DNA from: Pseudomonas sp. GD03919
Lineage (GTDB): Bacteria > Pseudomonadota > Gammaproteobacteria > Pseudomonadales > Pseudomonadaceae
DNA length: 64,000 nucleotides
Direction: 5' to 3'
Assembly: GCF_029814935.1 (NCBI RefSeq)
Contig: NZ_CP104582.1
Span: 4,278,001 to 4,342,000 of the forward strand
Positions 1 to 9,503 of the stretch are shown in pieces. A model generated the notes under the pieces. The model was not told where the DNA came from and searched no databases. It worked only from the letters and a program-made list of their open reading frames with translations. A program made the translations under genes and the position numbers. How positions within the stretch are numbered: position 1 is the stretch's first letter; every line of letters begins with the position of its first letter.

Positions 1-98
1 TGCATACCGGCAGACATCGACGCCACGGCACCGGCACCCGGCGATAGGCTGATTACCCAGCAGGCGACGAAGAAAGCGAGCCAGGTTTCCAATGCCAT
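1..98 (-). CDS. LysE/RhtB family amino-acid exporter, N-terminal fragment cut by the window edge
   Basis: The minus strand from the ATG at 98 reads MALETWLAFFVACWVISLSPGAG, the usual start of LysE/RhtB exporters: a first hydrophobic helix followed by the conserved SPGP-like turn (here SPGA). These proteins sit in the inner membrane and export amino acids or related metabolites. Only the first 32 residues lie inside the window, so substrate and completeness cannot be judged. It is transcribed away from the mscS-like gene on the same strand. Confidence 0.75.
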   Translation of the reverse strand, partial: MALETWLAFFVACWVISLSPGAGAVASMSAGM

Positions 99-160
99 GA
101 TGCGTACCTCGGGTAGCTGAAATCAGGAAAAAGCGCTACAGCCTACTCCTGGCGCCATGC

Positions 161-700
161 TCAGCGCCAGCGGCGCACCGACTTCTGGAAGAACAGGCTG
201 TTGGGCACCTGCAGCACGGCGCCAACGGCCTCTTCACTGAGGTCCTGCAGGGTGGTGTAGAACAGGTTGATGGCGATGACCCGCCCTTTCACCCCGGGCT
301 TGTCGGCACTTTCGATCACCTCCACCGTGTCGCCGATGCGAAACGGCCCCATGGTGAAAATCAGCAACGCGCAGAACATATTCGACAGCACGCTCCAGAT
401 GGCGAAGAACGCCACCGCCGCCACGGCCGTGAAGCCGGTCAGCGCCGTCCACAGCACGGTCGCCGAGACGCCCAGGCGCTCGAGCACCATGAGCAGCGCG
501 CTGCCCATGATCAGCCAGCGCACCAGGCCGCGCAGCGGCTGCAACACTTCAGGTGGCAGCAGGCTGTAGCGGTCGCCAAGGCGGCTGATGGCACGGGTGA
601 GGATGCGCTGGGCAACCCATGCCAAAAAGATGATCAACAACACCTGGCCGGTGCGAATCAGCGGATCGCGCCAGGCCGTCAACAGTTCAAGCTGCTCCAT
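161..700 (-). CDS. small MscS-family mechanosensitive channel protein
   Basis: A 179-residue inner-membrane protein with two or three hydrophobic N-terminal segments followed by the MscS pore and beta-domain signature (FFAIWSVLSNMFCALLIFTMGPFRIGDTVEV at about residues 99-129, then GVKGRVIAINLFYTTLQD). It is short for the family: the C-terminal alpha-beta cage is missing, as in other mini-MscS proteins. The family opens under membrane tension to release small solutes. Its ATG at 700 overlaps the TGA of the upstream ABC-F gene as ATGA, so the two are probably co-translated. A GTG one codon earlier is possible. Confidence 0.8.
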   Translation of the reverse strand: MEQLELLTAWRDPLIRTGQVLLIIFLAWVAQRILTRAISRLGDRYSLLPPEVLQPLRGLVRWLIMGSALLMVLERLGVSATVLWTALTGFTAVAAVAFFAIWSVLSNMFCALLIFTMGPFRIGDTVEVIESADKPGVKGRVIAINLFYTTLQDLSEEAVGAVLQVPNSLFFQKSVRRWR

Positions 701-2613
701 CACTCGGCATCCTCCAGTTGCTGCTGCAACGCCTCCAGGGTTTCCAGTGCCAGCAGCCAGGTTTCTTCCAGTTCGGCCTCACGCGCCTTGAGCTGCGCCT
801 GCTCAGCCAGGCGCTGGCGCAGTTCGTCCTTGCGTGCGGCCTCGTAGAGACCGCTGTCGCCCAGCTGGGTTTCAACCACGGCGAGCTTTTCCTGCACCTT
901 GCCCAGCTCCTGCTCGAGCTTCTCGGCCTGCTTCTTGTGCGGCGCCAGTTGCTGACGCAGCGCAGCGGCGGCCTGGCGCTGGGCACGCTTGTCGGTCTTG
1001 TCCGCGGCACCTTCGGCCGCTGCGCTGGGCGGTGCCTGGCGCTGACGGTAATCGACCAGCCAACGCGCGTAGTCGTCCAGATCACCGTCGAACGGTACCA
1101 CCCGGCCATCGGCGACCAGCAGGAACTCGTCGGTGGTGCTCTTGAGCAAATGGCGGTCGTGCGAGACCACCACCACGGCGCCGGCGAACTCCTGCAGGGC
1201 CATGGTCAGTGCCAGGCGCATTTCCAGGTCGAGGTGGTTGGTCGGCTCATCGAGCAGCAGCAGGTTGGGCTTGCCCCAGGCGATCAGCGCCAGGGCCAGG
1301 CGTGCCTTCTCGCCACCGGAGAAGTTCACCACCGGCTCGTCGCAACGCGCGCCGCGGAAGTCGAAACCACCAAGGAAGTCGCGCAGGGTCTGCTCGCGCT
1401 CGGCCGGTGCCAGACGCTGCAGGTGCAGCAACGGGCTGGCCTGGTCATCCAGCGCATCGAGCTGGTGCTGGGCGAAATAGCCAATCACCAGGTTCTCGCC
1501 ACGGGTCAGGCTGCCGCTCAGCGGCTGCAGTTCGGCCGACAGGTTCTTGATCAGCGTCGATTTGCCCGCACCGTTGGGGCCGAGCAGGCCGATGCGCGCG
1601 CCGGGTACCAGGCTCAGCTTGACCTGCTGCAGCACGGTCTTGTCGCCATAGCCGAGGCGACCTTCGCTGAGGCTGAGCAGCGGCGTGGAGATCTTCTCGG
1701 CCTCGCGGAAGACGAAGTCGAAGGGCGAGTCGACATGCGCCGCGCTCAGCTCTTCCATGCGCTCCAGCGCCTTGATCCGGCTCTGCGCCTGGCGGGCCTT
1801 GGTCGCCTGGGCCTTGAAGCGAGCGATGTACTTTTCCATGTGCGCGCGCTGCGCCTGCTGCTTTTCGTATGCCTGTTGCTGCTGGGCCAGACGCTCGGCG
1901 CGGGTGCGCTCGAAAGCCGTGTAGCCACCGCGATACAAATTCAGCTTGCGCTGCTCGACATGGGCGACGTGGTCGACCACGGCATCGAGAAAGTCGCGGT
2001 CGTGGGAGATCAGCAGCAAGGTGCCGGGGTAGCTTTGCAGCCAACCTTCGAGCCAGAGAATCGCGTCCAGATCCAGGTGATTGGTCGGTTCGTCGAGCAG
2101 CAACAGGTCGGATGGACACATCAGCGCCTGGGCCAGGTTCAGGCGCATGCGCCAGCCACCGGAGAAGTCACCGACGCGGCGATCCATCTGCGCGTTGTCG
2201 AAGCCCAGGCCGGCCAGCAGCTTGCGCGCACGGGCATCGGCGGTATAGCCGTCGGCGCTGTCCAGCTCGCTGTGCAGGCGGGCGATGGCAGCGCCGTCAT
2301 GCGCCTGCTCGGCAGCGGCCAGTTCGGCCTGCACGCGGCGCAGGTGGTGGTCGCCATCGAGGACGTAATCCACCGCCAGGCGCTCGAGGTTATCGACCTC
2401 CTGGCGCATATGGGCGATGCGCCAGTCACCGGGCAGCAGGCAATCGCCGGCGTCCGGGGTCAGCTCGCCACGCAGCAGGGCGAACAAACTGGATTTACCG
2501 GCGCCGTTGGCACCGATCAGGCCGGCCTTGTGACCGGCGTGCAGGGTCAACTCGGCGCCTTCGAGAAGACGCTGCGGGCCACGCTGTAGAGTGAGGTTCT
2601 GGAGTCGGATCAT
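700..2613 (-). CDS. ABC-F family ATPase (YheS-like)
   Basis: A soluble ATPase of 637 residues with two ABC cassettes and no membrane domain. Walker A motifs are GANGAGKSS (about residue 35) and GPNGAGKST (about 345), signature motifs FSGGW and FSGGEKARL, and LLLDEPTNHLD occurs twice. A basic coiled linker lies between the cassettes and a Lys/Glu/Gln-rich coiled coil at the C terminus. ABC-F proteins bind the ribosomal E site and relieve stalled or non-productive states. The length and the ending place it nearest YheS. The start chosen is MIRLQNLTLQRG at 2613 rather than the longer reading from 2634, because ABC-F cassettes begin this way. Confidence 0.9.
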   Translation of the reverse strand: MIRLQNLTLQRGPQRLLEGAELTLHAGHKAGLIGANGAGKSSLFALLRGELTPDAGDCLLPGDWRIAHMRQEVDNLERLAVDYVLDGDHHLRRVQAELAAAEQAHDGAAIARLHSELDSADGYTADARARKLLAGLGFDNAQMDRRVGDFSGGWRMRLNLAQALMCPSDLLLLDEPTNHLDLDAILWLEGWLQSYPGTLLLISHDRDFLDAVVDHVAHVEQRKLNLYRGGYTAFERTRAERLAQQQQAYEKQQAQRAHMEKYIARFKAQATKARQAQSRIKALERMEELSAAHVDSPFDFVFREAEKISTPLLSLSEGRLGYGDKTVLQQVKLSLVPGARIGLLGPNGAGKSTLIKNLSAELQPLSGSLTRGENLVIGYFAQHQLDALDDQASPLLHLQRLAPAEREQTLRDFLGGFDFRGARCDEPVVNFSGGEKARLALALIAWGKPNLLLLDEPTNHLDLEMRLALTMALQEFAGAVVVVSHDRHLLKSTTDEFLLVADGRVVPFDGDLDDYARWLVDYRQRQAPPSAAAEGAADKTDKRAQRQAAAALRQQLAPHKKQAEKLEQELGKVQEKLAVVETQLGDSGLYEAARKDELRQRLAEQAQLKAREAELEETWLLALETLEALQQQLEDAE

Positions 2614-2651
2614 AATGGCGGCGGAGTCTACCAAATCGCCCCGGAGGCCGC

Positions 2652-3095
2652 GTGCAGGAACTGTGGAATTTCGCCCTTGAACTTTACGCCAAACCGGGCG
2701 TGGAGCAGGCCTGCCTGGAACTGCAGGAAGCCGGCAGTGACGTGTGCCTGCTGCTGGCAGGTGCCTGGCTGGAGCGACGTGGCGTGCGCTGCCTGGACGA
2801 GCGCCTGCATGCCCTGACGGCAGTGGCCAATCCGTGGCAACGTGAGGTGATTGCGCCCCTGCGCCGGACTCGTCGCGATTGGCGCACGGCAGCAGAAGAG
2901 GATGCCGAGCTGGCGGCCTTGCGCGAACAGATCAAGAAACTGGAATTGCAGGCCGAACGGGTATTGCTCGAACGGCTGCAGACGCTGGCCGAGAGCTGGC
3001 CTGGCGAAGCGGGTGAAGAGGATTGGCTGATTCGCCTGGCAAAAAATGACAGCGCCGCGCTGCAGGTACTGCGCGGCGCTGTCAGGCTGCCTTAG
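2652..3095 (+). CDS. TIGR02444 family protein
   Basis: A 147-residue soluble protein starting with GTG (read MQELWNFALELYAKPGVEQACL). The N-terminal half, with LWNFALxLYxxPGVExACLxLQ and LLLAGAWLERRGV, is typical of the uncharacterised gammaproteobacterial family TIGR02444. The rest is charged and helical. It is divergent from the ABC-F gene with about 38 bp between starts, and its stop overlaps the stop of algP on the opposite strand. Function is unknown. An association with the neighbouring ABC-F gene is suggested only by position. Confidence 0.8.
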   Translation: MQELWNFALELYAKPGVEQACLELQEAGSDVCLLLAGAWLERRGVRCLDERLHALTAVANPWQREVIAPLRRTRRDWRTAAEEDAELAALREQIKKLELQAERVLLERLQTLAESWPGEAGEEDWLIRLAKNDSAALQVLRGAVRLP

Positions 3096-3919
3096 GAAGC
3101 GTTCGGCGTATCGCTGCCGCTGCTCGCGGCAGGCGCAACCGGAGCTGCCGGCGCAGCAGCTGGCTTAGCGGCTGCCGGCTTGGCAGGGGTCTTCTTCGCG
3201 GGCGCCGGCTTCTTGGCAATGGCGGGCTTGGCAGGTGTCGCCTTGGTCGCCGGCTTGGCAGCGGGTTTGGCGGCTGTTTTGGTTGCAGCTGGCTTGGCAG
3301 CTACCTTGGGTGCGGCCGGTTTTACCGCAGGCTTGCTGGCTACCGAAGGTTTTACAGCCGCCTTATTGGCCGCGGCAGGCTTGGCAGCCGCTTTGCTGGT
3401 GGGCTTGGCGGCGACGGCTTTACTCGGAGTGTTCTGCGCCGGTGCCTTGGCAGCAACAGGCTTCTTCGCTGCAGACGGCTTGCTTGCAGGTTTGGCTGCC
3501 GGCGTTGCGGCCTTGGCTTCGCGCGTATCCAGCGCCTTACCGGCGGCTTCCTTCACTTTGCCTACACCCTGGGCCAGCTTCAGGCTTTCCTGAGCATCGC
3601 GCTTGAGCTGGGCGATGTAGGTGCGGGTTTCGCTCTGGCGATCCTTGAGGGCGTCGAGCAGCTCTTCCAGCTCGGCGACGGCATCCCTGGCCTTGGCTTG
3701 CGCCTTGGCCTTGCCTGCGGCGGCGGCGTCCTGCAGTTTGCTGCGGGCCTTGTGCAGTTTTTCCTGGGCCTTGCCGCGCTGCTTCTCCAGCTTGGCAAGC
3801 AGTTTCTCGGCATCGATCAGGGCTTGCGAGCAGGCATTTTCCAAGTGCTCGAGCAAGCTGGCAGACAGTTGATGCAGCAGGTGCAACGGGGTGCTGATGG
3901 GTTTCTTCTTGGCCGACAT
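3092..3919 (-). CDS. algP: AlgP (AlgR3), histone H1-like alginate regulatory protein
   Basis: 275 residues. The N-terminal third is a charged coiled coil (STPLHLLHQLSASLLEHLENAC... LEKQRGKAQEKLHKARSKLQ). From about residue 125 it becomes a low-complexity tail of repeated KPAA, AKPA and KKPA units, like the C terminus of eukaryotic histone H1. In P. aeruginosa this protein is reported to bind DNA and influence algD transcription. The start is the ATG at 3919 (MSAKKKP); the reading upstream of it has no family resemblance. The tail is coded by repetitive DNA (about 3,130-3,520), so copy number may vary between strains. The gene lies divergent from the FKBP gene, as in P. aeruginosa. Confidence 0.9.
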   Translation of the reverse strand: MSAKKKPISTPLHLLHQLSASLLEHLENACSQALIDAEKLLAKLEKQRGKAQEKLHKARSKLQDAAAAGKAKAQAKARDAVAELEELLDALKDRQSETRTYIAQLKRDAQESLKLAQGVGKVKEAAGKALDTREAKAATPAAKPASKPSAAKKPVAAKAPAQNTPSKAVAAKPTSKAAAKPAAANKAAVKPSVASKPAVKPAAPKVAAKPAATKTAAKPAAKPATKATPAKPAIAKKPAPAKKTPAKPAAAKPAAAPAAPVAPAASSGSDTPNAS

Positions 3920-4055
3920 GATACGCCTCCAGGCGGATATGAACGCGCCCATACTAGACGCAGGAGAGATGCCTCGCCATAGGCCTTTTGTTGAGCGGAA
4001 CACGGCTGGCGTTCGACTGGCATAATCGCCGGCACAGCCATTGGGAGACTTCGAC

Positions 4056-4703
4056 ATGAGCCGCGCCGTACTCGCCACCTTCGCCCTGTGCTGCAGCCTG
4101 GCCGTCCAGGCAGACCAGCATCAGCAGGACCTGGCTTACAGCCTCGGCGTGCGTCTCGGTGAGCGCCTGAGCGAGGAAGTGCCCGAGCTGCCGCTGGGCG
4201 ATCTGCTCGAAGGCCTGCGCCAGGCCTACGAGGGCAAGCCGTTGCGACTGAAAGCGGCACGCATCGAACAACTACTGGATGAGCACGAGGCGCGCCTCGA
4301 ATCCTCACCCCTGCGCCACGCCAAAGCCATCGAAGCCGAGCAGCGTTTTCTCGCCGAGCAAAGCCGCCGCGCCGATGTACGGACGCTGACCAACGGCGTG
4401 CTGGTAACCGAACTGAGTCCTGGCAACGGCCCGAAGCCGACGGCGCACAGCCGGGTACAGGTGAGTTATCGCGGTGAGCTGGCCGACGGCAGCGTCTTCG
4501 ACGAAAGCGCCACGCCACAATGGTTTCGTCTGGACAGCCTGATCGCTGGCTGGCGTAGCGCACTGCTGGAAATGCCTAAGGGCGCGCACTGGCGCCTGGT
4601 CATTCCGTCGGCACAGGCTTACGGGGAAGAAGGTGCGGGCGACCTGATACCGCCCTATGCGCCACTGGTGTTCGATCTACGCCTGCTCGACGTGGCCGAC
4701 TGA
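4056..4703 (+). CDS. FKBP-type peptidyl-prolyl cis-trans isomerase, exported
   Basis: 215 residues. The start is the ATG at 4056, preceded by GGGAGA; a TTG 15 bp upstream precedes that Shine-Dalgarno site and is rejected. MSRAVLATFALCCSLAVQA is a signal peptide with cleavage after AxA, so the protein is periplasmic. An N-terminal helical domain (residues about 20-110) resembles the FkpA/Mip dimerisation domain. The FKBP domain follows, with YRGELADGSVFDES, a WRSALLEMPKGAHWRLVIPSAQAYGEEG stretch and a PYAPLVFDLRLLDV ending. The role is folding of exported proteins at Xaa-Pro bonds. It is the positional equivalent of P. aeruginosa PA5254. Confidence 0.9.
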   Translation: MSRAVLATFALCCSLAVQADQHQQDLAYSLGVRLGERLSEEVPELPLGDLLEGLRQAYEGKPLRLKAARIEQLLDEHEARLESSPLRHAKAIEAEQRFLAEQSRRADVRTLTNGVLVTELSPGNGPKPTAHSRVQVSYRGELADGSVFDESATPQWFRLDSLIAGWRSALLEMPKGAHWRLVIPSAQAYGEEGAGDLIPPYAPLVFDLRLLDVAD

Positions 4704-4918
4704 AGGCCAGCCTGCCGGCCTGATGCCGATCCGATCAGGTTGCTGACGCGGCCTTGCGTAAGAGCCCCGCCCCGGGGCGAAGCTTTTCAAGTGCGTTCAA
4801 GTGCGCACCGTCCTGATTCGCGGCGAGGCGTCGCTCCTACAAATTTGATGCGGCGACGCTTGACTGACTGGCGTCAGCCTGACGGCCCGGAGTGCTCCGA
4901 ACCATTGCCAGCACGGGC

Positions 4919-5392
4919 TCAGAGCGCTTCGGCGGCCTGTTCCTGATGAGCGTTGTGCAGCACTTCGATCAGGCAGTCTTCCAATTCGAAGCGCTCGTGC
5001 AGCAACTGCCCCAGATGATTGAGCTCTGCCACCAGCGACGTGCTGTCGCGACAATCGCCATTGTCGCAGTGGTCATTGAACGCCAGCGCGACCGCCGTAA
5101 TGGCTTCGATACGCGGGTAGATCTGCTTGGCCAGCTCCAGACCACGCTGATCGTTGAAGGCCTTGGCCTCGTTGGTCAACTGCTCGTAGACCTCGAAGTG
5201 CCCCGCCGAGACGTAATCCACCAGCAGCTCGCAGAAGCCCTGCAGAGACTCGCTGTTGATGGCCGGCGCCTGCGGCGCCTTGGCCAGGGCCGAGTAGGCC
5301 AGCACCAGTTCGCGACGTTCACCCAGCCAACGGTCGATCAGTTGATGAACCCCACCCCAGCGTTCCTGTGCGTTGCGACAACTCTCAAGCAT
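4919..5392 (-). CDS. rsd: Rsd/AlgQ anti-sigma-70 factor
   Basis: 157 residues, all helical, beginning [37 protein letters not shown], the Rsd/AlgQ signature. The family binds region 4 of the housekeeping sigma factor RpoD and shifts RNA polymerase toward alternative sigma factors in stationary phase. In Pseudomonas the protein (AlgQ) also influences alginate and siderophore expression. It keeps its usual place between the FKBP gene and dsbB. Confidence 0.92.
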   Translation of the reverse strand: MLESCRNAQERWGGVHQLIDRWLGERRELVLAYSALAKAPQAPAINSESLQGFCELLVDYVSAGHFEVYEQLTNEAKAFNDQRGLELAKQIYPRIEAITAVALAFNDHCDNGDCRDSTSLVAELNHLGQLLHERFELEDCLIEVLHNAHQEQAAEAL

Positions 5393-5699
5393 GATGAACC
5401 TCGCTTCCCTTATCGCTATGCCTGACTTACGCCCGTTCCCGAGACGTTATCGTGGCGTGCCAGCAAGTGCTCGTGCCATTCGGTCAGCGGCTGGCGACGT
5501 CATGGCGGGCTATCGACAGCTTTTTGTCGATCATTACCAGACCTTGAAAGAGCAACCGCAAAATGGCATTTTTCCGGCGCTGCGTGTGGGTCAGATTATG
5601 CTCGTGGGCACCCACCATCAAGGCATCGCCGCGAGAAAGTTTCATACGAGCGTTTAATCTCGAAGCCACGAATGGCGCGGCTTCGTACAATTCGTATTC
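5393..5699. other. intergenic stretch, no supported gene
   Basis: About 307 bp between rsd and dsbB, less GC-rich than its flanks. It should contain the rsd promoter. Short open frames on both strands (for example a 68-residue one on the minus strand ending near 5484) have neither family resemblance nor a clear ribosome-binding site and are not called. Confidence 0.5.
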
Positions 5700-6191
5700 T
5701 CAGTCGCGACGTAGCAACTGGAGCAGGCTGAAGGCGATCATGCCGATGAAGCCGAGCAGGCTCCACTCGGGGATGCTCATGCCGAACAGCGTCCACTTCA
5801 CCTCAGCACAATCGGCACTGCCCTGGAACACCAGGCGCACGATGTCCTGCATCGGCAGGGCCTGCATCATGAACTCCAGGCTCGGCAGGCAGGCTTCGAG
5901 CTGATCGGCCGGTACGCTCTGCAACCAGATCTGCCGACCGGCAGTGGCAGCGCCAGCAGCGGCGAACAACAGCGCCAGTACGGCGTAGATGCGCCGCCCG
6001 AGCGTGCCGGGGCCATGAACGGCAGCGACCAGGCAGACCACGCCGAACAGAATCACGCACATACGCTGCAGCACGCACATCGGGCAGGGCTCCAGCCCCA
6101 CGACATGTTCCAGGTACAGCGCAGCCATCATCAGCAGGACACAACCGATGAATGCGAGGAAAAACAGGGGACGCGGATTTGCCAGCTGCAT
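5700..6191 (-). CDS. dsbB: DsbB family disulfide-bond formation protein
   Basis: 163 residues with four hydrophobic segments. The first periplasmic loop holds the catalytic CPMC pair (about residues 37-40), next to LEPCPMCVLQR. A second cysteine pair expected in the next loop is visible as a Cys in QLEACLPSLEF and a later Cys in SADCAEVKW. DsbB reoxidises DsbA and passes electrons to ubiquinone in the inner membrane. The ATG at 6191 (MQLANPRPLFF) is chosen over the longer reading because it fits the family length. Confidence 0.92.
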   Translation of the reverse strand: MQLANPRPLFFLAFIGCVLLMMAALYLEHVVGLEPCPMCVLQRMCVILFGVVCLVAAVHGPGTLGRRIYAVLALLFAAAGAATAGRQIWLQSVPADQLEACLPSLEFMMQALPMQDIVRLVFQGSADCAEVKWTLFGMSIPEWSLLGFIGMIAFSLLQLLRRD

Positions 6192-6342
6192 GGTAGCTCC
6201 GGGTGGGAGAACGTGGGCGGTACGGTAGAGGAAAGCAAGGGCGCCTTTCAAGGCGCCCGGGGCATCATGACAGGCTGTTCATCATGCCCGAACGTCCCTC
6301 CGTCCGCACGGTGAACTCGTAGCACCAACCAGGTGCAGCCGT

Positions 6343-7590
6343 TCAGACACCGACGCCTCTGGGTTGCGGCAGAGAAGGCAAGCCCTGGTGCAGCAGGCCG
6401 AGGCTCTCCAGCAACAGTTGGTTGCTGCGCTCCAGCTCACCCAGTTGTGCCAGCAGGCGCGCCAGCTCGGCGCAGGTTTCCGGGTGACGCTCAAGCTTGA
6501 GGCTGCTTTCGAAGTAATCACGCGCCTTGCCCCACAGTTGATTCTGCAGAGACAGGCGACCCAGCGTCAGCAACAGCGCCGGATCCTGCGGGTGCTGTTT
6601 CAGCCAGTGTTCGGCCGTTTGCAGCTGACGCGCCGGATCTGCGCCCCGCAGCACGCCATAGAAGCGCGCCAGACGGCTGTCATAACCGCGCTTGAGCGCG
6701 CTGCGCAGCACCTCTTCGGCCTCTTGCTGGGCGCCCAGACGACGTAATTGCTCGACATAGGTGGCGATCAGCTCGGGCTCATGGCGCAGGCTGGCCGACA
6801 GATGGTTCCAGGCCTTGTGCAATGACGACAAGGCAGCTTCACCCTGCTCCAGCCCACCATCACCGACCTCGGCCAGGCGACCGCGCCAGGTCTCGCGCTC
6901 CAATTCGTCGAGTTCGGCCGCTGGCAGCGCCTTCTCCTTGCGCAATTCAGGCAGCAAGCCGAGCAGGGCCGACCAATCCTGGCGCTGTAGATACAGGCGC
7001 TGCAACTGTCGCAGCACCAGATGATGCCCCGGATGACGCTCACGCATCGCCTGCAGGGTTTGCAACGCTGCCTCGCTGTCACCACGGTTGCGTTGCAGTT
7101 CGGCATGAGTCAGGGCAATCGCCAGCTCGGCCTGCGGTTGCCTGTTCAACGCGCGTTCCAGCAAGGCATCGCTCTGTTCGTATTCGCCCAGTTTGTTGGC
7201 TGCCCGCGCTGCTCCAAGGTAGTACATCAGCGGCTGGCTATCGGCCTCGGCGGCACGGGTCAGTTGACGCTGCGCGCGCGCCCAGCGGCCTTCGGCGAGA
7301 TCCAGCATGCCCTGCTCGGAGGCCAGGCGCACACGGCGATTACGATGCAGGCGCGACCAGGGGTTGGCCAGCCGTGTCGAGCTGAGCAACAAACGCAGTG
7401 TCCACTTGATCAGGTAGTACAGCACCACCACGACCACCAGCAGGCCAAGGAATGCCCACAGGCCGGACTGGTAGCGAAAGCCCTGGTAGGCGAACAGCAC
7501 ATAACCGCGGTCGGCCTCGATGGCCAGACTGAGCAGATACAGCCCGGCGGCGATGGCCAGCAGTAACAGGAGCCAGAGCAGGCGTTTCAT
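6343..7590 (-). CDS. hemY: HemY, heme-biosynthesis-associated membrane protein
   Basis: 415 residues. Two N-terminal transmembrane segments (LLWLLLLLAIAAGLYLLSLAI and LWAFLGLLVVVVVLYYLIKW) are followed by a large periplasmic or peripheral region of TPR-like helical repeats with many Leu/Ala/Gln heptads. This is the proteobacterial HemY encoded after hemX, distinct from the oxidase of the same name. Its exact role in heme synthesis is not settled. The ATG at 7590 overlaps the hemX stop by 4 bp, so hemC-hemD-hemX-hemY form one leftward operon. Confidence 0.93.
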   Translation of the reverse strand: MKRLLWLLLLLAIAAGLYLLSLAIEADRGYVLFAYQGFRYQSGLWAFLGLLVVVVVLYYLIKWTLRLLLSSTRLANPWSRLHRNRRVRLASEQGMLDLAEGRWARAQRQLTRAAEADSQPLMYYLGAARAANKLGEYEQSDALLERALNRQPQAELAIALTHAELQRNRGDSEAALQTLQAMRERHPGHHLVLRQLQRLYLQRQDWSALLGLLPELRKEKALPAAELDELERETWRGRLAEVGDGGLEQGEAALSSLHKAWNHLSASLRHEPELIATYVEQLRRLGAQQEAEEVLRSALKRGYDSRLARFYGVLRGADPARQLQTAEHWLKQHPQDPALLLTLGRLSLQNQLWGKARDYFESSLKLERHPETCAELARLLAQLGELERSNQLLLESLGLLHQGLPSLPQPRGVGV

Positions 7591-8720
7591 TGCGCCTCCC
7601 CGGCCGCTGCGGCCCCCTGCCGGCGTTGCGCCTGTTTGCGTTGCAGATAGGCCTGCAACGCATCGAGCGACTCGCTCAGATCCGGCACCTTGACCTCGAC
7701 ACTGGCGTCGGCGAGCTCACTGAAGCGCTGGCGCAGCGCGCGACTGTCCGGGTTGTCCAGATTGAAGTGGGCATCGAGGATTTCCTCGGCCTGCCTGAGC
7801 GCCTGCTGGTAGACGCCGGTCTGGCCATGCAGCGCGGCCCACTGCGCCTGTTCCAGCGCCAGCGACAGGCTCAGGCGTACCTGCGACAGGCTCTGCCCGG
7901 ACAGCAGCGGACGTACGTTGCGATCAGCGTCGAACTCGATACGGAAGTAGTCGGAAAGCTTTTTCGCCCATTCGCTCCACCAGGCACTGCCATCGCCTTC
8001 GGCGGCCAGATCCGAGAGCACGTCGCCCTGCCCTTCGAAAGTCGGCGCCAGGGGATTGAGCGTAGCAGCCTGCTCACGCAGGGCGCCCAGTTGCAGGAAC
8101 AGGCCGACACGATCCGGGCGTTCGGTGGTGCGCAGCGCTTCCAGGCTGCGGCTGAGCTGCTCGCGGGCGGCGAAGGCGGCCGGGTCGTCCTGTTCGCGGA
8201 GGATGTCATCGGCAGCCGTCACCAGTGCTTCGGCGCTGGCCACATCCTGCAATGCCGACAGGCGCAGGGTTGCCAGGCGCAGCAGATGCTCGGCTTCATC
8301 CAGGCGCCAATCCTGGCGACTGCCATCGAGTACGCTTTCCAGGCGCTGGCTCAGGCGCTGCTGATCGTTCTGCAGATTGGCCAGCAGACGGCGGCGCTCG
8401 TCCAGCTCGGCGGCACTGGGCAGCGCGGAAAGGCGTGAATCCAAGCGCTGGGCCAATTCCTCGACCTTCCTGGCGCTGTCATTACGGGTGCGTTGCAGGT
8501 CTTCGGCCCGCTGCTGATACTGGCTATGCATCTGCTGCAGTTGCCAGAGACTCCAGCCGCCGGCACCGGCACCAGCCAGGCCAATCAGCAGGGCGAATGC
8601 GACAAGGCTGCTGCCGCCAGCACTGCGCGGTGTGCTCGCTGGCGCAGCAGCAGGCGTGGGTTTCACGGCGTCGCTGGCCGGTTGTTCTTCTGGCGTGTTC
8701 GGGGTGGATGCTTCGCTCAC
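7587..8720 (-). CDS. hemX: HemX, uroporphyrinogen-III C-methyltransferase-like membrane protein
   Basis: 377 residues: a Pro/Ala/Thr-rich cytoplasmic N terminus, one transmembrane helix at about 36-57 (LVAFALLIGLAGAGAGGWSLWQL), a coiled coil to about 140, then a compact domain with EAEHLLRLATLRLSALQDVASAEALV and a WWSEWAKKLSDYFRIE motif typical of HemX. Despite its annotation name it has no methyltransferase fold visible here. Third gene of the hem operon; 12 bp separate it from hemD. Confidence 0.93.
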   Translation of the reverse strand: MSEASTPNTPEEQPASDAVKPTPAAAPASTPRSAGGSSLVAFALLIGLAGAGAGGWSLWQLQQMHSQYQQRAEDLQRTRNDSARKVEELAQRLDSRLSALPSAAELDERRRLLANLQNDQQRLSQRLESVLDGSRQDWRLDEAEHLLRLATLRLSALQDVASAEALVTAADDILREQDDPAAFAAREQLSRSLEALRTTERPDRVGLFLQLGALREQAATLNPLAPTFEGQGDVLSDLAAEGDGSAWWSEWAKKLSDYFRIEFDADRNVRPLLSGQSLSQVRLSLSLALEQAQWAALHGQTGVYQQALRQAEEILDAHFNLDNPDSRALRQRFSELADASVEVKVPDLSESLDALQAYLQRKQAQRRQGAAAAGEAQ

Positions 8721-8732
8721 GTATCCGTCCTT

Positions 8733-9503
8733 TTAGAGGGCGGCAGCCGGAAACTGCTCCAGCGCTGCCTGCAAGGCCGCGGCACTGGCGCCGCGACAGT
8801 CCACAACGATCTGCGCACCCGCCGCGCGGGCCTGTTCGGCAACGCGCGGGCTGGGTACGAACAAGGGTAGCCGAGCCAAGGCCGACCAGTCATCGCCAGC
8901 GAGCTGCAACAGATGCTGGAAACCCTGTCCACTGCTGACAACCAGGCCGTTCAGGCGTTCCGCTCGCACCTGTCGGCTCAGTTCGCCCGGCGCATACTGC
9001 GGCAGCACACGGCGATACAGTGGCAGATAGTCGACGGTCACGCCCTGGCTGCGCAAGCGCTCGGCGAGCAACTCCCGGCCACCTTCGCCGCGCAGGATCA
9101 GCACGCGCGGCAGAGTTGCACCAGCAATCGCCCGGTGCAGCGCAGGTAGCGCGAGCAGCGCCTCGCTGTCATCGCCCGCGTCGGGAAAATACACGCGCAG
9201 CCCCTGCTCGGCGAGCACCGCAGCAGTGGCGGCACCGACACTGAACCAGGGCAGATCGGGCAATGGCGCGGCATGCCGAGCCAAGAGCTGCAGGCCAATG
9301 CGGGCGGCGGGCTTGCTCACCACGATCACCGCGCAGTAGCGCTGCAGATCGGCGAAGACGCCGCGCTGCTCGGGCGTTTCATCCAGCGCCTCGATGGCCA
9401 GCAGCGGCATGCAGTGACTGGCGATACCCTGCGCGGCCAGGGTCTGCGCCAGCGCCGCACAGTCCTCGGCAGGACGGGTCAGCAACAGGCGCCAGGCGCT
9501 CAA
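8733..9503 (-). CDS. hemD: uroporphyrinogen-III synthase
   Basis: 256 residues, two alpha/beta domains. It begins [27 protein letters not shown], the standard HemD start, and has [30 protein letters not shown] and [14 protein letters not shown] motifs. It cyclises hydroxymethylbilane to uroporphyrinogen III, the branch point to heme and siroheme or cobalamin. The start overlaps the hemC stop by 4 bp, coupling the two consecutive enzymes. Confidence 0.95.
   Translation of the reverse strand: MSAWRLLLTRPAEDCAALAQTLAAQGIASHCMPLLAIEALDETPEQRGVFADLQRYCAVIVVSKPAARIGLQLLARHAAPLPDLPWFSVGAATAAVLAEQGLRVYFPDAGDDSEALLALPALHRAIAGATLPRVLILRGEGGRELLAERLRSQGVTVDYLPLYRRVLPQYAPGELSRQVRAERLNGLVVSSGQGFQHLLQLAGDDWSALARLPLFVPSPRVAEQARAAGAQIVVDCRGASAAALQAALEQFPAAAL

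Noticed and set aside
718..2589. Long open frame of 623 codons on the plus strand
   Set aside because: Mirror of the ABC-F gene on the minus strand; no family resemblance, and Gln/Leu-rich composition typical of antisense frames in GC-rich DNA.
3130..3520. Tandem-repeat DNA as a mobile or satellite repeat
   Set aside because: It codes the KPAA-rich tail of AlgP in frame and is a normal part of that gene.
5484..5690. 68-codon frame between rsd and dsbB
   Set aside because: No clear ribosome-binding site or recognised family; left as intergenic.
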